DNA of 64,000 bases. Source: Laguncularia racemosa. Its lineage: Eukaryota; Streptophyta; Magnoliopsida; Myrtales; Combretaceae. Shown piece by piece: positions 36,040 to 48,854 of the stretch. The stretch spans positions 3,720,001 to 3,784,000 of the forward strand of contig JBBMOL010000039.1 of assembly GCA_037954665.1 (NCBI GenBank), written 5' to 3'. Each line of letters opens with the position of its first letter. The first letter of the stretch is position 1. The translations under genes and the position numbers were made by a program. Under the pieces are notes generated by a model. It ran no database searches. It saw only the letters and a program-made list of their open reading frames with translations, and had not been told where the DNA came from.

Positions 36040-39000
36040 AATTATTCTTATCAATATATTTACTTAGATTGCAATGAACCTTGATTATTGTATTACCATA
36101 GGTTATATTGGCATTTTTAATCCTTATATTACTTTCTTTGATTGTGAGTAATATTAATCTTAGAAATCAATCTTAGATTGTTTTTCTTGATTAGTAACAT
36201 CCAATTAACAAATTTGTTTATATCCTTAATTTCCCATATATTAAACACAAAAACAGTTAATTTCCCTTTAAACCTAAGAAAACCCCCTAATTAAGATTAC
36301 TTGGAATTGCTTCTTGCCTAAGAGTTGACTCGTGGTCATATCATAATTTTTTGGTGTTAGATCTCTTGATGAGACACTCAATTTGCAGAATTTATGGTAA
36401 TTAAAGCTTGCATACTAAGATTTCTAAAATTTTTGGGAGTTTGAACTGTAGATGCCGTTGCTATGGAATTATCAATTTGCGACTATAGTAGTAGTTGTAG
36501 GAAGTGACAATTCTGTTGTTATAATGCAAGATAGAGACTCATGATTGAATTGTATTATGTGTGTTGTAGGTATTAGATGTATAATAGGTGTTTAATAAAA
36601 TTCCTAAATAAACTTCTATTATTGTTAAGATCTTATTGTGATTAAGATGTTATGGGAGATTGCATATGGTGGTGGAATCGAAGGCAATCATAAAAGAGAT
36701 GAGAACTGTTTGGAAAGGAATGGATAATGTACACATGCCATCTATCAAATGACTTCAAAAACTTATCAAAATGATGCAAATCCTTATGGCAATGCAAACT
36801 ACTCAAATGGCAAGCATAGGAGCTCCTATAGTAGAGACATGTGGTAAAGATAGTGTTGGTGTTGGTGTTGTTATTCAAGTGTCACGTGTGGTTAAGAAAT
36901 TATCAAAAGACTATGATAACAAATTTGAAGGTGGTCATACAGTTGGGAGGAGCTTCTGATGTGGGGACTTAAAACAATTTAGATGAAAATTTGCCTACTG
37001 GTGGTAGTAGCTCATTCGATGACTACCTTGAATTAGGGCATAAGGTTAAAGTGTTTGAATGTTATAATTACAATTGGAGGACAAAGTTGAGGTTAGTGGC
37101 TCTTAAACTCACTGCATGTGCAACTTTGTGCTGGAAAAATAGTTGTAGTGATTGAAAGAAGGAGAATGTGGGTTTAGTTTGTGGAAAATGAAGAGGTTGT
37201 TACATAAGAGATTTTTTCTCCATCATTTCCATCAAGAAATGTTTTCAAATTGCAAATGTCATAGCAAAGAGACATGTGTATAGATGATTATGTGAAGGAT
37301 CTTAAGATGTTGACAATTTGGTATGGGTTAAATGAGCTATATGGAGCTAATTATCACTAGGTGTCATTACAAGCTTAATACATGAATTTCGCAATGTTGG
37401 TGAATTGCAACCTTATGAGACTCTTGTTGATGTGATCTAGCTAGTTATTAAGGTGGAAAATTAGCATCCTAAGGGTTGAGTTAGACCATAAGTAATCAAA
37501 TCTGTGCAAGGGTCTTCCAGTAGCCTAATAAGTGATGATGAAATACACAAGGAGGGTATGAAGGGTGAGATTCAAGGCTATGACAAGTGAGATGTATGGG
37601 CTTATTAATCGAGCCACAGCAGTAGACAAAAAATTCCTAATGCACCCCATGCACAATAGCTAAATTAGAGGTAGTCCAAGAAGAAGTCCATTGAAATCAA
37701 GTGTTTCATGTTTAGGTTTTCAATAGATTGCTTCTCAGCATCTTAATCATCCTCTTACGGTAATGAAAGGTAAAAGTAATAAGTGAGGAGGAAGGAGAAA
37801 GGGTAAATGAGGTCATTAAGAAGACCTTGGAGCTTATGCCGATGGAGTTAAGGACTTAATGGGAAAGCAAGATATAGTGAAGTTAGAACATGATGGTGAT
37901 GCATACTATTGATGTTAAATCATCTATAGAAGAGGGATAGAGGGAACATTTGCTTCATACTAACAACTTGTTTACTTCACTGAATGAAATAAGGCTATAA
38001 TACAATAGTTATTACTAAGAAATAGAGTAGAGCTGTAATAAAAGTGTTATTTATTGATTTTAGTTTTAATTAGCATACTTTGAGGATAAAAATTCAACTC
38101 TAACATTGAGTTACTATTTATAGGTTTGAGTAATGAATAGCTATTCAATATTTTTTATTATAAGGATTTCTTATGGAATTGGTCTTGTGAGCCTAAAATA
38201 CAACTAAATATTGTAATAACTCTTCTATAAAGAATAAGATTATAATTAAATTGTTATTATAGTGAAGTAAATAGATAATATATGTCAAATGTAGGCAAAG
38301 CTTGTTCTTTAGTCATCAATTGTGGTAGTTTTATGAACTTGGTAGTTACTTCATTTACCCATGCCTTGGTATTAAAGACAATGTTGCATCCAAGTCTATT
38401 TAGTTAACATTAGATTGCACAAAAAGGGGTAATCCATGTATAGATAATGTTACTCATATTCTGTTATGGCAACCATGACAACATGATAGGAGAGTTATAT
38501 ATGGTAGGTTTGCGAATACTTATACATTTAGTGAAGGTGATTGATGCATTATACTACTTTCAATGATTCAAGAAAAGTTTAGTAGGGATCAAGTGTCCAG
38601 ATAAGCAAAGGTAAGGTAGTAAGAGTTTTTTTGCTCATAAAGTTCATTGATTAAATACTAAGCCGAAAATGATACGAATCATGTTTTAAGCATCAACCCA
38701 AGTGTCAAGAAGTGATTGGAAGCCGATCACAACCATACATATGTACATTCATCTTTTATTTAGGGAAAATAGAGGACAAACTATAGGAAAATGTTGAGAA
38801 ATCTAAATAGCAACGAGAAGGTATCCAAATGGCATAAAGGATTGGAGGTCCTATATGAATTATTGGTATTAAGTGTATAAACAAGAGCCAAGAGACCATT
38901 TACCATAAAATGATTAGGCCTCCCATATGAACAACAAGATGAGGGAATTCAACTAGCATTATCCCATCTTACTGATCATCTTGAGGCATTCAAATGGTAA

Positions 39001-39527
39001 TATGAGTACATTAGCTATAAAACTATCTAAGCTCCCATTCGAATGGTAGCTTTTAGGTATCTAAGTGGCACTCTTAAGTCTACCCCCATATACTTATGTT
39101 TTTTACTTTATTAAATTACCATTTTACCCCCATTTCCTTAAACTACTTAAAGGATCTTTTTTCCCTTTGTATTAGATCAACCTTTGATCACTTCAAAAAC
39201 CCTCACTTGATTAAGAGATTTCTTTCCTTGATCTTACTTGTTCTTATCAATCTAATGACTTGGCACCATAGGTTACATTGGTATTTATAAATTTGTAGAT
39301 TGCTTTCTTTGATTGTAAATAATATTAAGGCTAAAAAATCATTCTTAGTTTGTTTTTAGTTGATTAATGAGTAATATCTAATTAGTAAATTTGTCCATAT
39401 CCTTTAATTTCCCTCATATTAAACACAATAAAAAAAAAACTAATTTCCCATTAAATATAAGAAATCTCCCAAAATACAATTTACTTGGAATTAGTTCTTA
39501 CTTGTAAGCCAACTCATGTTTGTATCA
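36040..39527 (+). mobile_element. Decayed Ty3/gypsy element
   Basis: LTR-like direct repeats lie at about 36040-36343 and 39238-39527. They share CCATAGGTTA, TTGCTTTCTTTGATTGT/TACTTTCTTTGATTGT, AATTTCCC and TACTTGGAATT in the same order, and both end in a TATCA. A degraded primer site TGGTGTTAGATC (36352-36363) resembles the initiator-Met type. Gag-like phrases follow at about 37080-37450. The rest shows no clear pol, and at 3.5 kb the element is internally deleted. LTR starts are approximate. Confidence 0.55.
37080..37450 (+). pseudogene. gag remnant of the decayed gypsy element
   Basis: Pieces in different frames give LKLTACATLCWKN (usual L-x-G-x-A-x-x-W-W), then KMKRLLHKRFF and a DDYVKDLKMLT-like segment, the usual order in gypsy gag. 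Stops and frameshifts interrupt it. Confidence 0.5.
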
Positions 39528-41498
39528 TAATAGATAAAGGTTGGTGAATCATCAATAAAATCAATTTAGATAGGTTACTTTGGTCAATGATGAGGATATG
39601 GAGGAGGTAGACTAATGGTGATAGATTCTTTATGGTGGCTACTATAGTGATGACTAAGACTTTAGTATCATCATAAATTTAAGTTTACAACCATTTAATA
39701 AGAAGTAAAGTGATAGACGTGGTGTTGTTCTTAAATTTATACTTTAAGTTTGAATATGCCTTGGTAATTTAGCAAGGTTCAACTTGAAAGTGCATAGACA
39801 AAGATGTAGGGGACACAAAGTTAAAATTTGGGTATTAATTATGACAATCAACCAAGGGGGTGGGGGTGACTAGTAAAAAATGGGGAATAGTCAACAAAAG
39901 GTGCTCCTGGCCAACTAAAGTTTGCATAGAGAAATTATTTAGGATTTTATTGTCTTTTCATAATATCTAAGACATTTTTTACAGTATTAGATATTAGGTT
40001 TGAATTCCTTTAACTTTATAAGTATAATGTTATATGTGCCATATGAAGCATAAGAGAGAAAGAAGTAAACATGGGGATTTTAGTGTTAAACTGTAATTTG
40101 TGAGATTGTGAGTATAGAGTATGTACTTATGTTGTTAAATTATAGTAGATCTATTTAGTCTTTTCACTCTTTCTTACTACAATATTTAGGTTTTTCACAT
40201 TTAAATTTTCTTTATCAAATTTTATTTTATTTACTTATTTATCTCTAATATTATGTGTCTTGTTAATCTATAACTGAAAATTTGAATCTAGTCATAACAC
40301 ATTAGTATAAAGACTTCCATTACAATGAACTAGTAAAATAGCTAAATTAACCAAAGCAAATAGCTAGGTAGCTAAAGTGAGATTAGGGTTTTTTGAGTTT
40401 ACAATCTATAAACTAAAGAGATAGCAACCCCATATGATGTCAAAAGGTTTGATAGATGCATAAATTTTAGTTTGTGGCTACTGAGAATGAAAGAGATTTT
40501 ACTATAATCAAGCTTTAAAAAGGCATTGAATAAATAGCTATTAACGAATGATAAGAGTTAGGAAGAACTCAATGAGAAAGCCCTCATAACATCCATCTTT
40601 ACTTGACTAGTTTTGTTTTGCAAAAAGTTTTAATGGAGAAGATAATACTAGATTTGCAAAAGAAATTGGAAGAGTTATTATTAATCATGTCTCTAGTGAA
40701 CCTATTGGTGTCGTAACAAAAAATGTGTTTAGTCTAGATGAATAATGGGTCAACAATAAGATAGTGTTATTATTTTGTTAAGGACAAAAACAATGACAAG
40801 AGTAAATAATAATCGCAAGAAAAATAAAAGACACATAAGATTTATGTGAAAAACCCAAATCAGGAAAAAAAAATTACGAGCAGACGGGAGAAAAAATCTA
40901 CTAATTTGAATTTGAAGTACAAGATTGAGAGAGAATACAACTCACAAAACAAGTCTCTCAAGAAATTTGTATCACACTATATTTTAAACCTTAAAACACT
41001 ATATATATATATATATATAGATATAAGTGGGAAACGAATAAAATAGGAAACTAGACAAATTGGATTTAAGCCGGCTCAAGACTGGCCAAACACATACACC
41101 GCCAACATAAGTTCTACACCATCGACCTAAATGTCGGCAACCTTCCAAGCTTCCAACACCGACCATTCACAAATTCAGGGCATATTCATCAATAGATAGT
41201 ATTTTTTGAAATTGATTTCTCTAATTATGATGTGCTCAAAACCAAGTTCAAGCACAATCAAATGACTCAAAGAAAACAATCCTCAAGTCACAATCAAACC
41301 AGTTCAATCAACTTTGAGAGTAATGGAGCTATGATGAAATCCAATGGTTCAAAGATTCAATTAACTTCCACTAATGATCAATTCCACTAATCAACAATAA
41401 GATCAAGTGAATTTCACGTGAAATGGATGAAAAAGAAAAGCACAAAACCGTGATGTACCCTCTTCCCACATAAGCTCAAATTCACGCCACCACTAAAG
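39528..41498. other. Intergenic stretch, no gene seen
   Basis: A (TA)n run lies at about 41001-41019. The sequence continues across the Ogre insertion into 56100 onwards; nothing on either side identifies a gene that was split. Confidence 0.4.
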
Positions 41499-41503
41499 AG
41501 CAT
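41499..41503. other. Target-site duplication, left copy (AGCAT)
   Basis: AGCAT precedes the left LTR and recurs at 56095-56099 after the right LTR. Confidence 0.88.
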
Positions 41504-43482
41504 TGTCCAGTCTAATTTTTGAATTTCCCATTCCTAATCCGATCTATACTAGACCCTGTGCTCATCTAATGTAGATCCTCGACTTGAGTTAGGAATTTCG
41601 TTTATTTTGGAGTCGCCACCCAACTGTTGTAGGAAAAGATTGAATTAAGACTAATGGAGCGAATTAGTCCTAATTTGGACCACTAGTCGTTGTGATTTTC
41701 TCTTCTTGTTTTTGTGAAAAGAGGAAAGGGGAAAACCAGAGATTTTAAGTTCGGAGGCTAACCTATTAAAACTTTACGGTTACCACCCAATCTCCTAAAA
41801 TTTACTCCTATCACGAAATGTCTTTTATTTTATTTTTGTTGTCTTTTATTGTGTTTTTTAGTAAATTATTATAGGAAAATGATTTTTATTCCTTTTTAAG
41901 GTTGCCCCAAATGGGTACCTACGTACCTGCTATTCAGGATCAAACAAGTCGTAGTTCGCTTTTCCTGAAAAATTTTAATGTGTTTGTGAATTTTAATTAT
42001 GAAATTTCTTTTGATTTATGTTTTTATCGTTTTAGGATTTTTCTAAAAAATCTAAGCCTAAGGTTGATAATTTGATTTTTGAAAGTGATATTTTAAGGAA
42101 AAACTAATTTTGAATTTATTTAAGAAAATGATTTTTCTAAGTGATAAAAATTCCATTTTTCTATTTTTTCACTCATTTCTACTATTATAAATTTTTATTG
42201 ATTTTTTATAATTTTTATAATTTTTATTAAATTGTTATTGAAAATTTTCTCATAGATTTTTATCTATCCTATTTTTAAAATCTAAATTATTATTATTATT
42301 ATTCTAATATTTTTATTATTTTCTTTATAAATTTTCTACATTTTTATTATTTATTATTATAATTATTATTTTTATTTTTATCATTAAATCCTAAAAAAAA
42401 TCTAATTTCTAACATTTTTCTATTTACAAATAAATAAATAAATTCAAAATAAATAAAATAACTAAATAAAATAAAAAAAAATCGAAAACTCCGACTTACC
42501 TGGATTCGGGTCGGATCGGGTCGAAGCGAGTCGGGTCGGTCAGGTCGATCGGACGCGGTGACTGGGACTGCTCGTCGGTGGCGTTTCGACGACCCTTTTT
42601 ATCGAATGAGGGGTGTTTCTAAAGCTTCCAAGGATGACGAACCTAAGATCAGTGGTGGTTGCGGTCGAAAACCTCCCCAGGCGGTGTTGATTGGCGGGCG
42701 TGCTCGAAAACTCCGGCGAAGCTCTAATCTCCCTTATTTTCTCTCTTTCCTCACTTTTGATCCGTGATTTTGCTTCTCCACTTCATCCTCTATTTATAGG
42801 CGTTCGAAATCGAGCTGGATAAGCTCGGATTTCCACCGATTAAAGCAAATCGGATTTGTGGTTAAAAAACCAACTCCGATTCGTGTAAATCCATCGATTT
42901 GTTGAAATTTGATTCCAATTGGATGATGTTTATCGTATTTCCTTTGAAGATCTGTTGGATTTGTGCAAAAAATCGAATCAAAACGGCCGAAATTCAGATT
43001 TTTCTCCTCGCCGGCGATCTCGGACCGAGGTTGAAGACGATCACGCGCCCGGCGCGTGCGTTCGCTCCAGCTAATCAGATGCTACCACGTGTCCTAGGCG
43101 ATGAAGAAAAATTTCAAAACGCGGAATCTGCTTCCCCCATGACCGAGCCCTCCCGCGCGCGCCTTAGGCCATGGTCCGGACCAGCTGGGCTAGCCCACTT
43201 TCGCGATTTTATTTATTTTGCAAATTACATTTATGCAATGCGATTTTTTTATTTTTTTGTATTTTTTGAAATTTCAAAAATTTGTAAAAATCATTTAACC
43301 CTTATTATTGCCATTTCTGAAATTATTTTCCAAAATTGATGTATTTTCCTATTTATTTATATTTTTTGAACATTTTTCCTATTTTTGCTAAATTAGAGAA
43401 AAATATGGAAAAATTAGGAAAATTTGGAAATTACTTATTATTGATTATTATTGCTCCTTAGGGCAAAAATGTGGTGTTTACA
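41504..43482 (-). repeat. 3' LTR of the Ogre element
   Basis: On the plus strand it starts TGTCCAGTC and ends GTTTACA. It contains a minus-strand TATAAATA at 42798-42791 and a GC-rich part at 42490-43180 between very AT-rich arms. It is aligned end to end with 54130-56094. Confidence 0.92.
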
Positions 43483-43495
43483 GCCGCCCCTCTTT
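43483..43495 (-). other. Polypurine tract of the Ogre element
   Basis: The minus strand reads AAAGAGGGGCGGC directly before the 3' LTR, which starts TGTAAACACC. Confidence 0.85.
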
Positions 43496-43898
43496 GTAGT
43501 AAAGTTTGAAAAACTTAACTACAAAGACAAGAAAAACGCCATTTTTGGCCTCTTAGTTGAATGGATAATGCCTTGGTTTGGCTGGTTATCTGGAATTCGG
43601 TTTTTGGTAGGAAGATGCTCCATGAGCTAATAATCCCACAAGTCTTTTGTGATGGTTGGTATTGTTTAGGAAATGGTCATAACAATCTAGAGTAATGTAT
43701 CTTCCCAAAAAGTGCTCTATGGGCTGACTAATTGGCGATAGAAAATACCTCAAACATTACTTAGGAGTGTAGAATTGATAGGAAGCGTCTTATTGGACTA
43801 GCAACCTTGAAGAGAAGATTATCTTAGGAAGCGCTCTTATGAGCTGGCCACCTGTCAATAGAAGCGTCTGACTCGACTAGCGACTTTTTGGAAAAATA

Positions 43899-44302
43899 CC
43901 TTCGAAGAGTGCTCCTATGAGCTGACTAATCGGTCATCAAAAGTGCTCCTATGAGCTGACTAATTGATAGATTCGAAAAATGCTCCTTTGAGCTAACTAA
44001 TCGATAGATTCGAAAAGTGCTCCTTTGAGCTAACTAATCGAAAGATTCGAAAAGTGCTCCTTTGAGCTAACTAATCAATGGATTCGAAAAGTGCTCCTTT
44101 GAACTAACTAATCGATGGATTCGAAAAGTGCTCCTTTGAGCTAACTAATCGATGGATTTGAAAAGTGCTCCTTTGAGCTAACTAATCGATGGTTTCAAAA
44201 AGTGCTCCTTTGAGCTAACTAATCGATGGATTCAAAAAGTGCTCATTTGAGCTAACTAATCGATGGATTCGAAAAGTGCTCCTTTAAGCTAACTAATCGA
44301 TA
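43899..44302. repeat. 37-bp tandem array, about 11 copies
   Basis: The unit contains AAAAGTGCTCCTTTGAGCTA and then ACTAATCGATGGATTCG (plus strand). The copies on the left edge are more diverged; the central seven or eight differ at one to three positions. All share a 37-bp period. Confidence 0.93.
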
Positions 44303-44760
44303 AGGTGTCTCGGGAAGTGCCCCTTCTTAGGCTGACTGACCTATAGCGGGAAGTGTCTTCTTAGACTCACGACCTTGGGGGAGAAATGTCTCAAAAGGTG
44401 CCCCTACAGGCTGACCTTGAGACAAGATATTTAGGAAAGTGTCCCATTGTGGGCTGACTAAACTATAGCATAGAGAAACGTTTTCAAAAAGGTGCCCTTG
44501 TGGGCTGACCTTAAAAGAGGATATCTAGGAAAGTGCCCTTCTATGGGCTAACTAACCTATGACAGAATGTCTCAAAAAGGTGCCCTTATGGGCTGACCCT
44601 AAGAGAGGATATCTAGGAAAGTACCCCTCTTTGGGCTAACTAACCTATGGCAGGAAGAAATGTCTTCAAATGTGCCTTTATAGGCTAACCTTAGGAGGAG
44701 ATCTAGGAAAGTGCCCCTATATGGGCTAACTAACCTTTTAAAGGGGAGGTTTAGACAAGT
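44303..44760. repeat. Composite ~85-95-bp tandem array, about 4-5 copies
   Basis: Alternating half-units AAGGTGCCCTTATGGGCTGACC and GGAAAGTGCCCCT...GGGCTAACTAACCTATG repeat with variable spacing. Each half resembles the 37-bp unit (GTGC...GGGCTNACTAA versus GTGCTCC...GAGCTAACTAA), suggesting a common ancestor. Confidence 0.8.
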
Positions 44761-45284
44761 TCCCCATTATGGGATGACTGATCTTATGCCGTTGAACATG
44801 TTTCTACTGACTGAGTTAAATGATTCGATGCTTTTCATGACATGTGGATAGTTATTCATTTTAATATGCTTGCCAATTTATCGTGGATAGCAACCAAACA
44901 ACGGAACCTTTGTGCTGGTTTGCTTCTACTTCGTTTCTTCTTATCTTGACACGGGGTTGAAAATCTTGATGTGCTTCCTTTCTTGTGCGGATGGCTCTTC
45001 TGACGGTAGTGTTATCCTACTAATGCACTAGGTTTTAATGCTCAAGAGTAGATAGAATTATATTACAAAATTTATTGAGATTCATTATCACTTTAGTGTT
45101 TATCCTTGATTGGTGAAGTGATGGGTAATGTGTTTAGGAATGTTTGTTGTAATTGGTAATTGGTTGGAAATATCGACCATTCAGAGATATTAACTTTGCT
45201 TGTAAAAAAATAAAAACTAGACTTAACGAAATTTGTATTAAATATTGGCTTTTATAAACATTGGCAAAATTCTAATTCCCTTGC

Positions 45285-48200
45285 CTAAGGATAGTACATC
45301 TTTACAGCATCTGTATTAATGGGGTCTCTCAATTATGGACCATCCATTTGAGTTAGTATCAAAGCACCTCCTGACAGAACCTTTTTCACCACATATGGAC
45401 CTTCATAGTTTGGGGTGAATTTTCCTCTGAAGTCTTAGGCATTCGGGAGAACCTTTCTTAGCACCAGATCCCCCTCTTTGAAATATCGAGGTCTCATCTT
45501 TTTGTTAAATGCTCAGGCCATCCTTTGCTGGTAACACTGGCCATAACATAGTGCAGTGAGTCTTTTTTCATCAATCAGATTCAGCTGATCAAGCCTCTTC
45601 TTTACCCAGTCCGATTCGGTTAACTGAGTTTCTAACAGAATTCTGAAAGATGGTATTTCGACTTCGACTGGTAGCACTGCTTCCGTACCATATACCAATG
45701 AATACGGGGTAGCTCTAGTAGATGTTCTTATTGATGTCCTATAAGCCATGAGAGCAAACGGCAACATCTCGTGCCAATCTTTGTAAGTAGTTGTCATTTT
45801 TTCGATGATCTTTTTGATATTCTTGTTAGCTGCTTCTACTGCCCGGTTCATCTGAGGTCGGTAGGGAGTTGAATTTCTATGATTTATGTGGAATTGCTGA
45901 CATAAACCTGTCATCGACTTATTATTAAGATTGGTACCGTTGTCGGTGATGATGGACTCAGGAACTCCATATCGAGCTATTATGTCTCTTTTTAAGAAAC
46001 GGACTATTACCCCTTTGGTGACATTGGCATATGAAGAAGCTTCTACCCATTTGGTGAAGTAATCAATTGCTACCAATATGAACCTGTGGCCATTGGATGC
46101 TATCGGAGTGATTGGGCCAATTATGTCGATTCCCCACATGGAGAAAGGTCATAGTGCTGACAACAAGTGTAACTCGTTGGGCGGAATATTTATCCGGTTT
46201 GCGTATACTTGACACAAATGACAGTGCTTGACATATTTTATGCAATCCGATTCCATGGTTAGCCAATAGTATCCTAACCTCATGATTTTTCGGGCCAACA
46301 TGTAGCCATTCATATGAGGTCCACATACTCCTTCATGTACCTCTTTCATCAATTCACAGGCTTCATTTTTATCCACACATCTTAAGAAGGTGGTATCAGA
46401 TGATCTTTTGTAAAGTATAGACCCACTTAATAAGAAATGACTTGCTAACCTTCCGAGTGTTCTTTGGTCATTCTTGCTAGCCATTTCAGGGTATTTACTC
46501 TCTTGAAGAAAGGTCTTGATGTCGTGATACCAGGGCTTGTCGTCTTGTGCTTTTTCAATTGTTAAACAATAGGCGGGCCGATTTTCGATGTCTATTTTCA
46601 TCGGTTGGACTTCGGCTCCCCCTGTTATCTAGATCATAGATGCTAGTGTGGCAAGTGCATCTGCAAACTGATTCTGAGTTCTCGGGATATATGTGAAAGT
46701 GATTGCCTTGAATTCTTCTATTAGCTCTGTCAAATGTTGATGATATGGTACCAGTTTGGGGTCTTTAGTCTTGTATTCCCCTCTTATCTGTAGTATGATG
46801 AGCGACGAATCCCCGTATACCTCTAATTCGCGGATTTCCATTTGGCAGGCCATTTTGAGGCTAAGAATGCATGCCTCACATTCCGCGATATTATTGGTAT
46901 ATGGAAATGTGAGTCTTGTCGCTGCATGGAATTGTGTGCCGTCCAGGGATATCAATACTGCCCCGATCTCACAACCGAATACATTGGCAGCTCCATTGAA
47001 AAACATTTTCCACTTAGGGTTCTACTCTATCCCACGGTCTTCTACTGGTGTATCTTCCACTGTTAATATATTTTCGTCCGGGAATTGGGCTTGTATTTCT
47101 TGGGAATCTGCCTCGACAAGGTGTTCTGCCAATTGGTCGGCTAAAGCTTGCCCTTTCATCGAGTTCTGATTTATGTATGTGATGTCAAACTTGGATAGGA
47201 GTATTTGCCATTTAGAGATTCTCCCTATCAAAGCTGGTTTCTCTGCCAAGTATTTTAAGGAATCATGTCTTGCCAGCAGCTCAATATGATAGTAAAGGGT
47301 GTATTGCCTTAATCGATACATGACCCAAATTAGAGCACAACAAGTCTTCTCCACCTCTGAGTACCTCAATTCCCCGTCTGTGAATTTCTTACTCAAATAA
47401 TATATAGAACGCTCTCTTTCCTCTTCATCTCTCTGCCCCAACACGCATCCCATGGATTCAGGAAGTATCGTGAGGTATAAGAATAAGGGCTTCCCTTGCT
47501 TCGGAACTATCAAGACTGGAGGTTTTATAAGGTAGTCTTTGATTGTCCTGAATGCTTCTTCGCATTCGTCGTCACATTCTATTGTGGCATTCTTTTTTAA
47601 CAGACAGAATAGTGGCCGGCACTTATCGGTGAGCTGTTAGATAAAACGAGCTATATAATTTAACCTTCCCAGCAAGCTTCTTACTTCTTTAATGGAGCAT
47701 GGGGAAGGTAACTCTAATATAGACTTTACCTTGTCAAGATCGATTTTAATGCCGTCCCGGCTTATGACAAACCCTAACAATTTCCCCATTGTGACCCCGA
47801 AAGTGCATTTCTCTGGGTTTAACTTGAGCTGAAATTTTCTCAATCGTTTAAACAATTTCCTCAGGATATCTATATGGCTTTCTCCTTCTTTAGATTCGGC
47901 TATCATGTCGTCGACGTATACTTCGACCTCTCGATGCATCATGTCATGAAGTATCGCGACCATGGCTCTCTGATACGTTGCCCCGGTGTTTTTCAAACCA
48001 AAGGGCATGACTTTGTAACAGAAAGTTCCCCATGTTGTGATGAAAGTCGTTTTGGTTTTATCTTCTTCAGCAATTTTTATTTGATTATATCTTGAGAAAC
48101 CGTCCATGAATGAGAAAAGATGGTTTCCTGCAGTGTTGTCCACTAGAATGTCAATGTGAGGTAGGGGGAAGTTATCTTTTGGCGTAGCTTGGTTTAAGCC

Positions 48201-48744
48201 CCGGAAGTCTACGCATACGCGTACCTTTCCGTTCTTTTTCATAACAGGGACTATATTTGCTATCCATTCTAGGTAATCGGATACTTCGATGAACCCTACT
48301 TCTAGCAGTTTCTTGACTTCTTCCTTAATCTTCAGTAAGACGTCAGGCCTAAATCTTCTTAGTTTTTGTTTTCTAGGTTTGACATCTTCCCTTGTGGGAA
48401 GCCTGTGAACCACTATTGATTGGTCTAGTCCTGGCATGTCACCATATGACCAGGCGAACACATCTGCATATTCTGTCAACAACCCGGTTATCTCACACTT
48501 TTGCTCGGCACTTAAACTGGTCCCGATTTTGAGATTTTTAGGTTTTTCTATGCTTCCTAGATTTACTGTCTCCACCGGCTCGTCAATTGAAATTCCGCTT
48601 TGTTCATGTTTTTGCCAATTTTCTTGTATTATTTCGTTGTCAAGGATATCGCCTTCAACAACTGACCCAGCAGCGTTAGAAACGATATCAGCGTTTTTAT
48701 TTTCTACCTGCGCGAAATATCCCTGATGTTCGATGGTAAGAGAT
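45285..48744 (-). pseudogene. Ogre pol exon: RT, RNase H, second RNase H, integrase
   Basis: One frame of 3460 bases from the predicted 3' splice site (48745/48744) to TAG 45287-45285. RT shows VRVCVDFRGLNQATPKDNFP, VMPFGLKNTGATYQ and the YVDD box in EVYVDDMIAE. A degenerate RNase H follows (IYYLSKKFTDGELRYSEVEK). Next is the Tat-specific second RNase H (NNIAECEA, YGDSS, NQFADALATLA); its first catalytic Asp is Asn (MFFNGAAN). Integrase has the zinc finger (HEGVCGPHMNG...CHLCQ), DIIGPI, VAIDYFTKWVEA, IITDNGTN and AVEAANKN. Seven internal stops occur: 47639, 47024, 46631, 46151, 45515, 45437 and 45335 (first bases, minus strand). No frameshift was needed over the whole length. Confidence 0.9.
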
Positions 48745-48854
48745 CTGGGTAAAGTAAAATGAAAGCATATATATAAGCAAAACAGACTGTAATTGAATTA
48801 ATAAAGAGTCTCCATAAAATTTGTTCAATAATCGTTCTCTATCCTTGAGCTGAC
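48745..48854 (-). other. Predicted intron between Ogre pro and RT
   Basis: The gag-pro frame ends at TAG 48841-48839, and the RT frame upstream of 48744 is in another phase. A donor GTCAGC after CTCTAG (48855/48854) and an acceptor TTTTACTTTACCCAG (ending 48745) bound 110 bases. Removing them joins AG to A and fuses the two frames exactly, deleting the stop. Ogre elements are known to carry a spliced intron at this place. The donor is the less certain end. Confidence 0.65.

Larger units (their letters stand above)
43496..45284 (-). other. Ogre 3' non-coding region with tandem repeats
   Basis: About 1.8 kb between the pol stop and the polypurine tract, with no coding potential. It holds the 37-bp array and a longer composite array listed separately. 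Related degenerate units (AGGAAGCGCTC, GAAGCGTCTGACTCGACTAG) extend back to about 43590. Hypervariable, tandem-repeat-bearing 3' regions are a known property of Tat/Ogre elements. Confidence 0.85.

Noticed and set aside
42558..42767. 69-codon Arg-rich frame in the Ogre LTR
   Set aside because: It lies antisense in the LTR leader region and is broken in the partner LTR copy.
42899..43339. A 146-codon plus-strand frame found in both Ogre LTRs (also 55511-55951)
   Set aside because: It is duplicated only because the LTRs are copies of each other, runs antisense to the element, spans the TATA-to-leader part and a low-complexity tail, and shows no domain.
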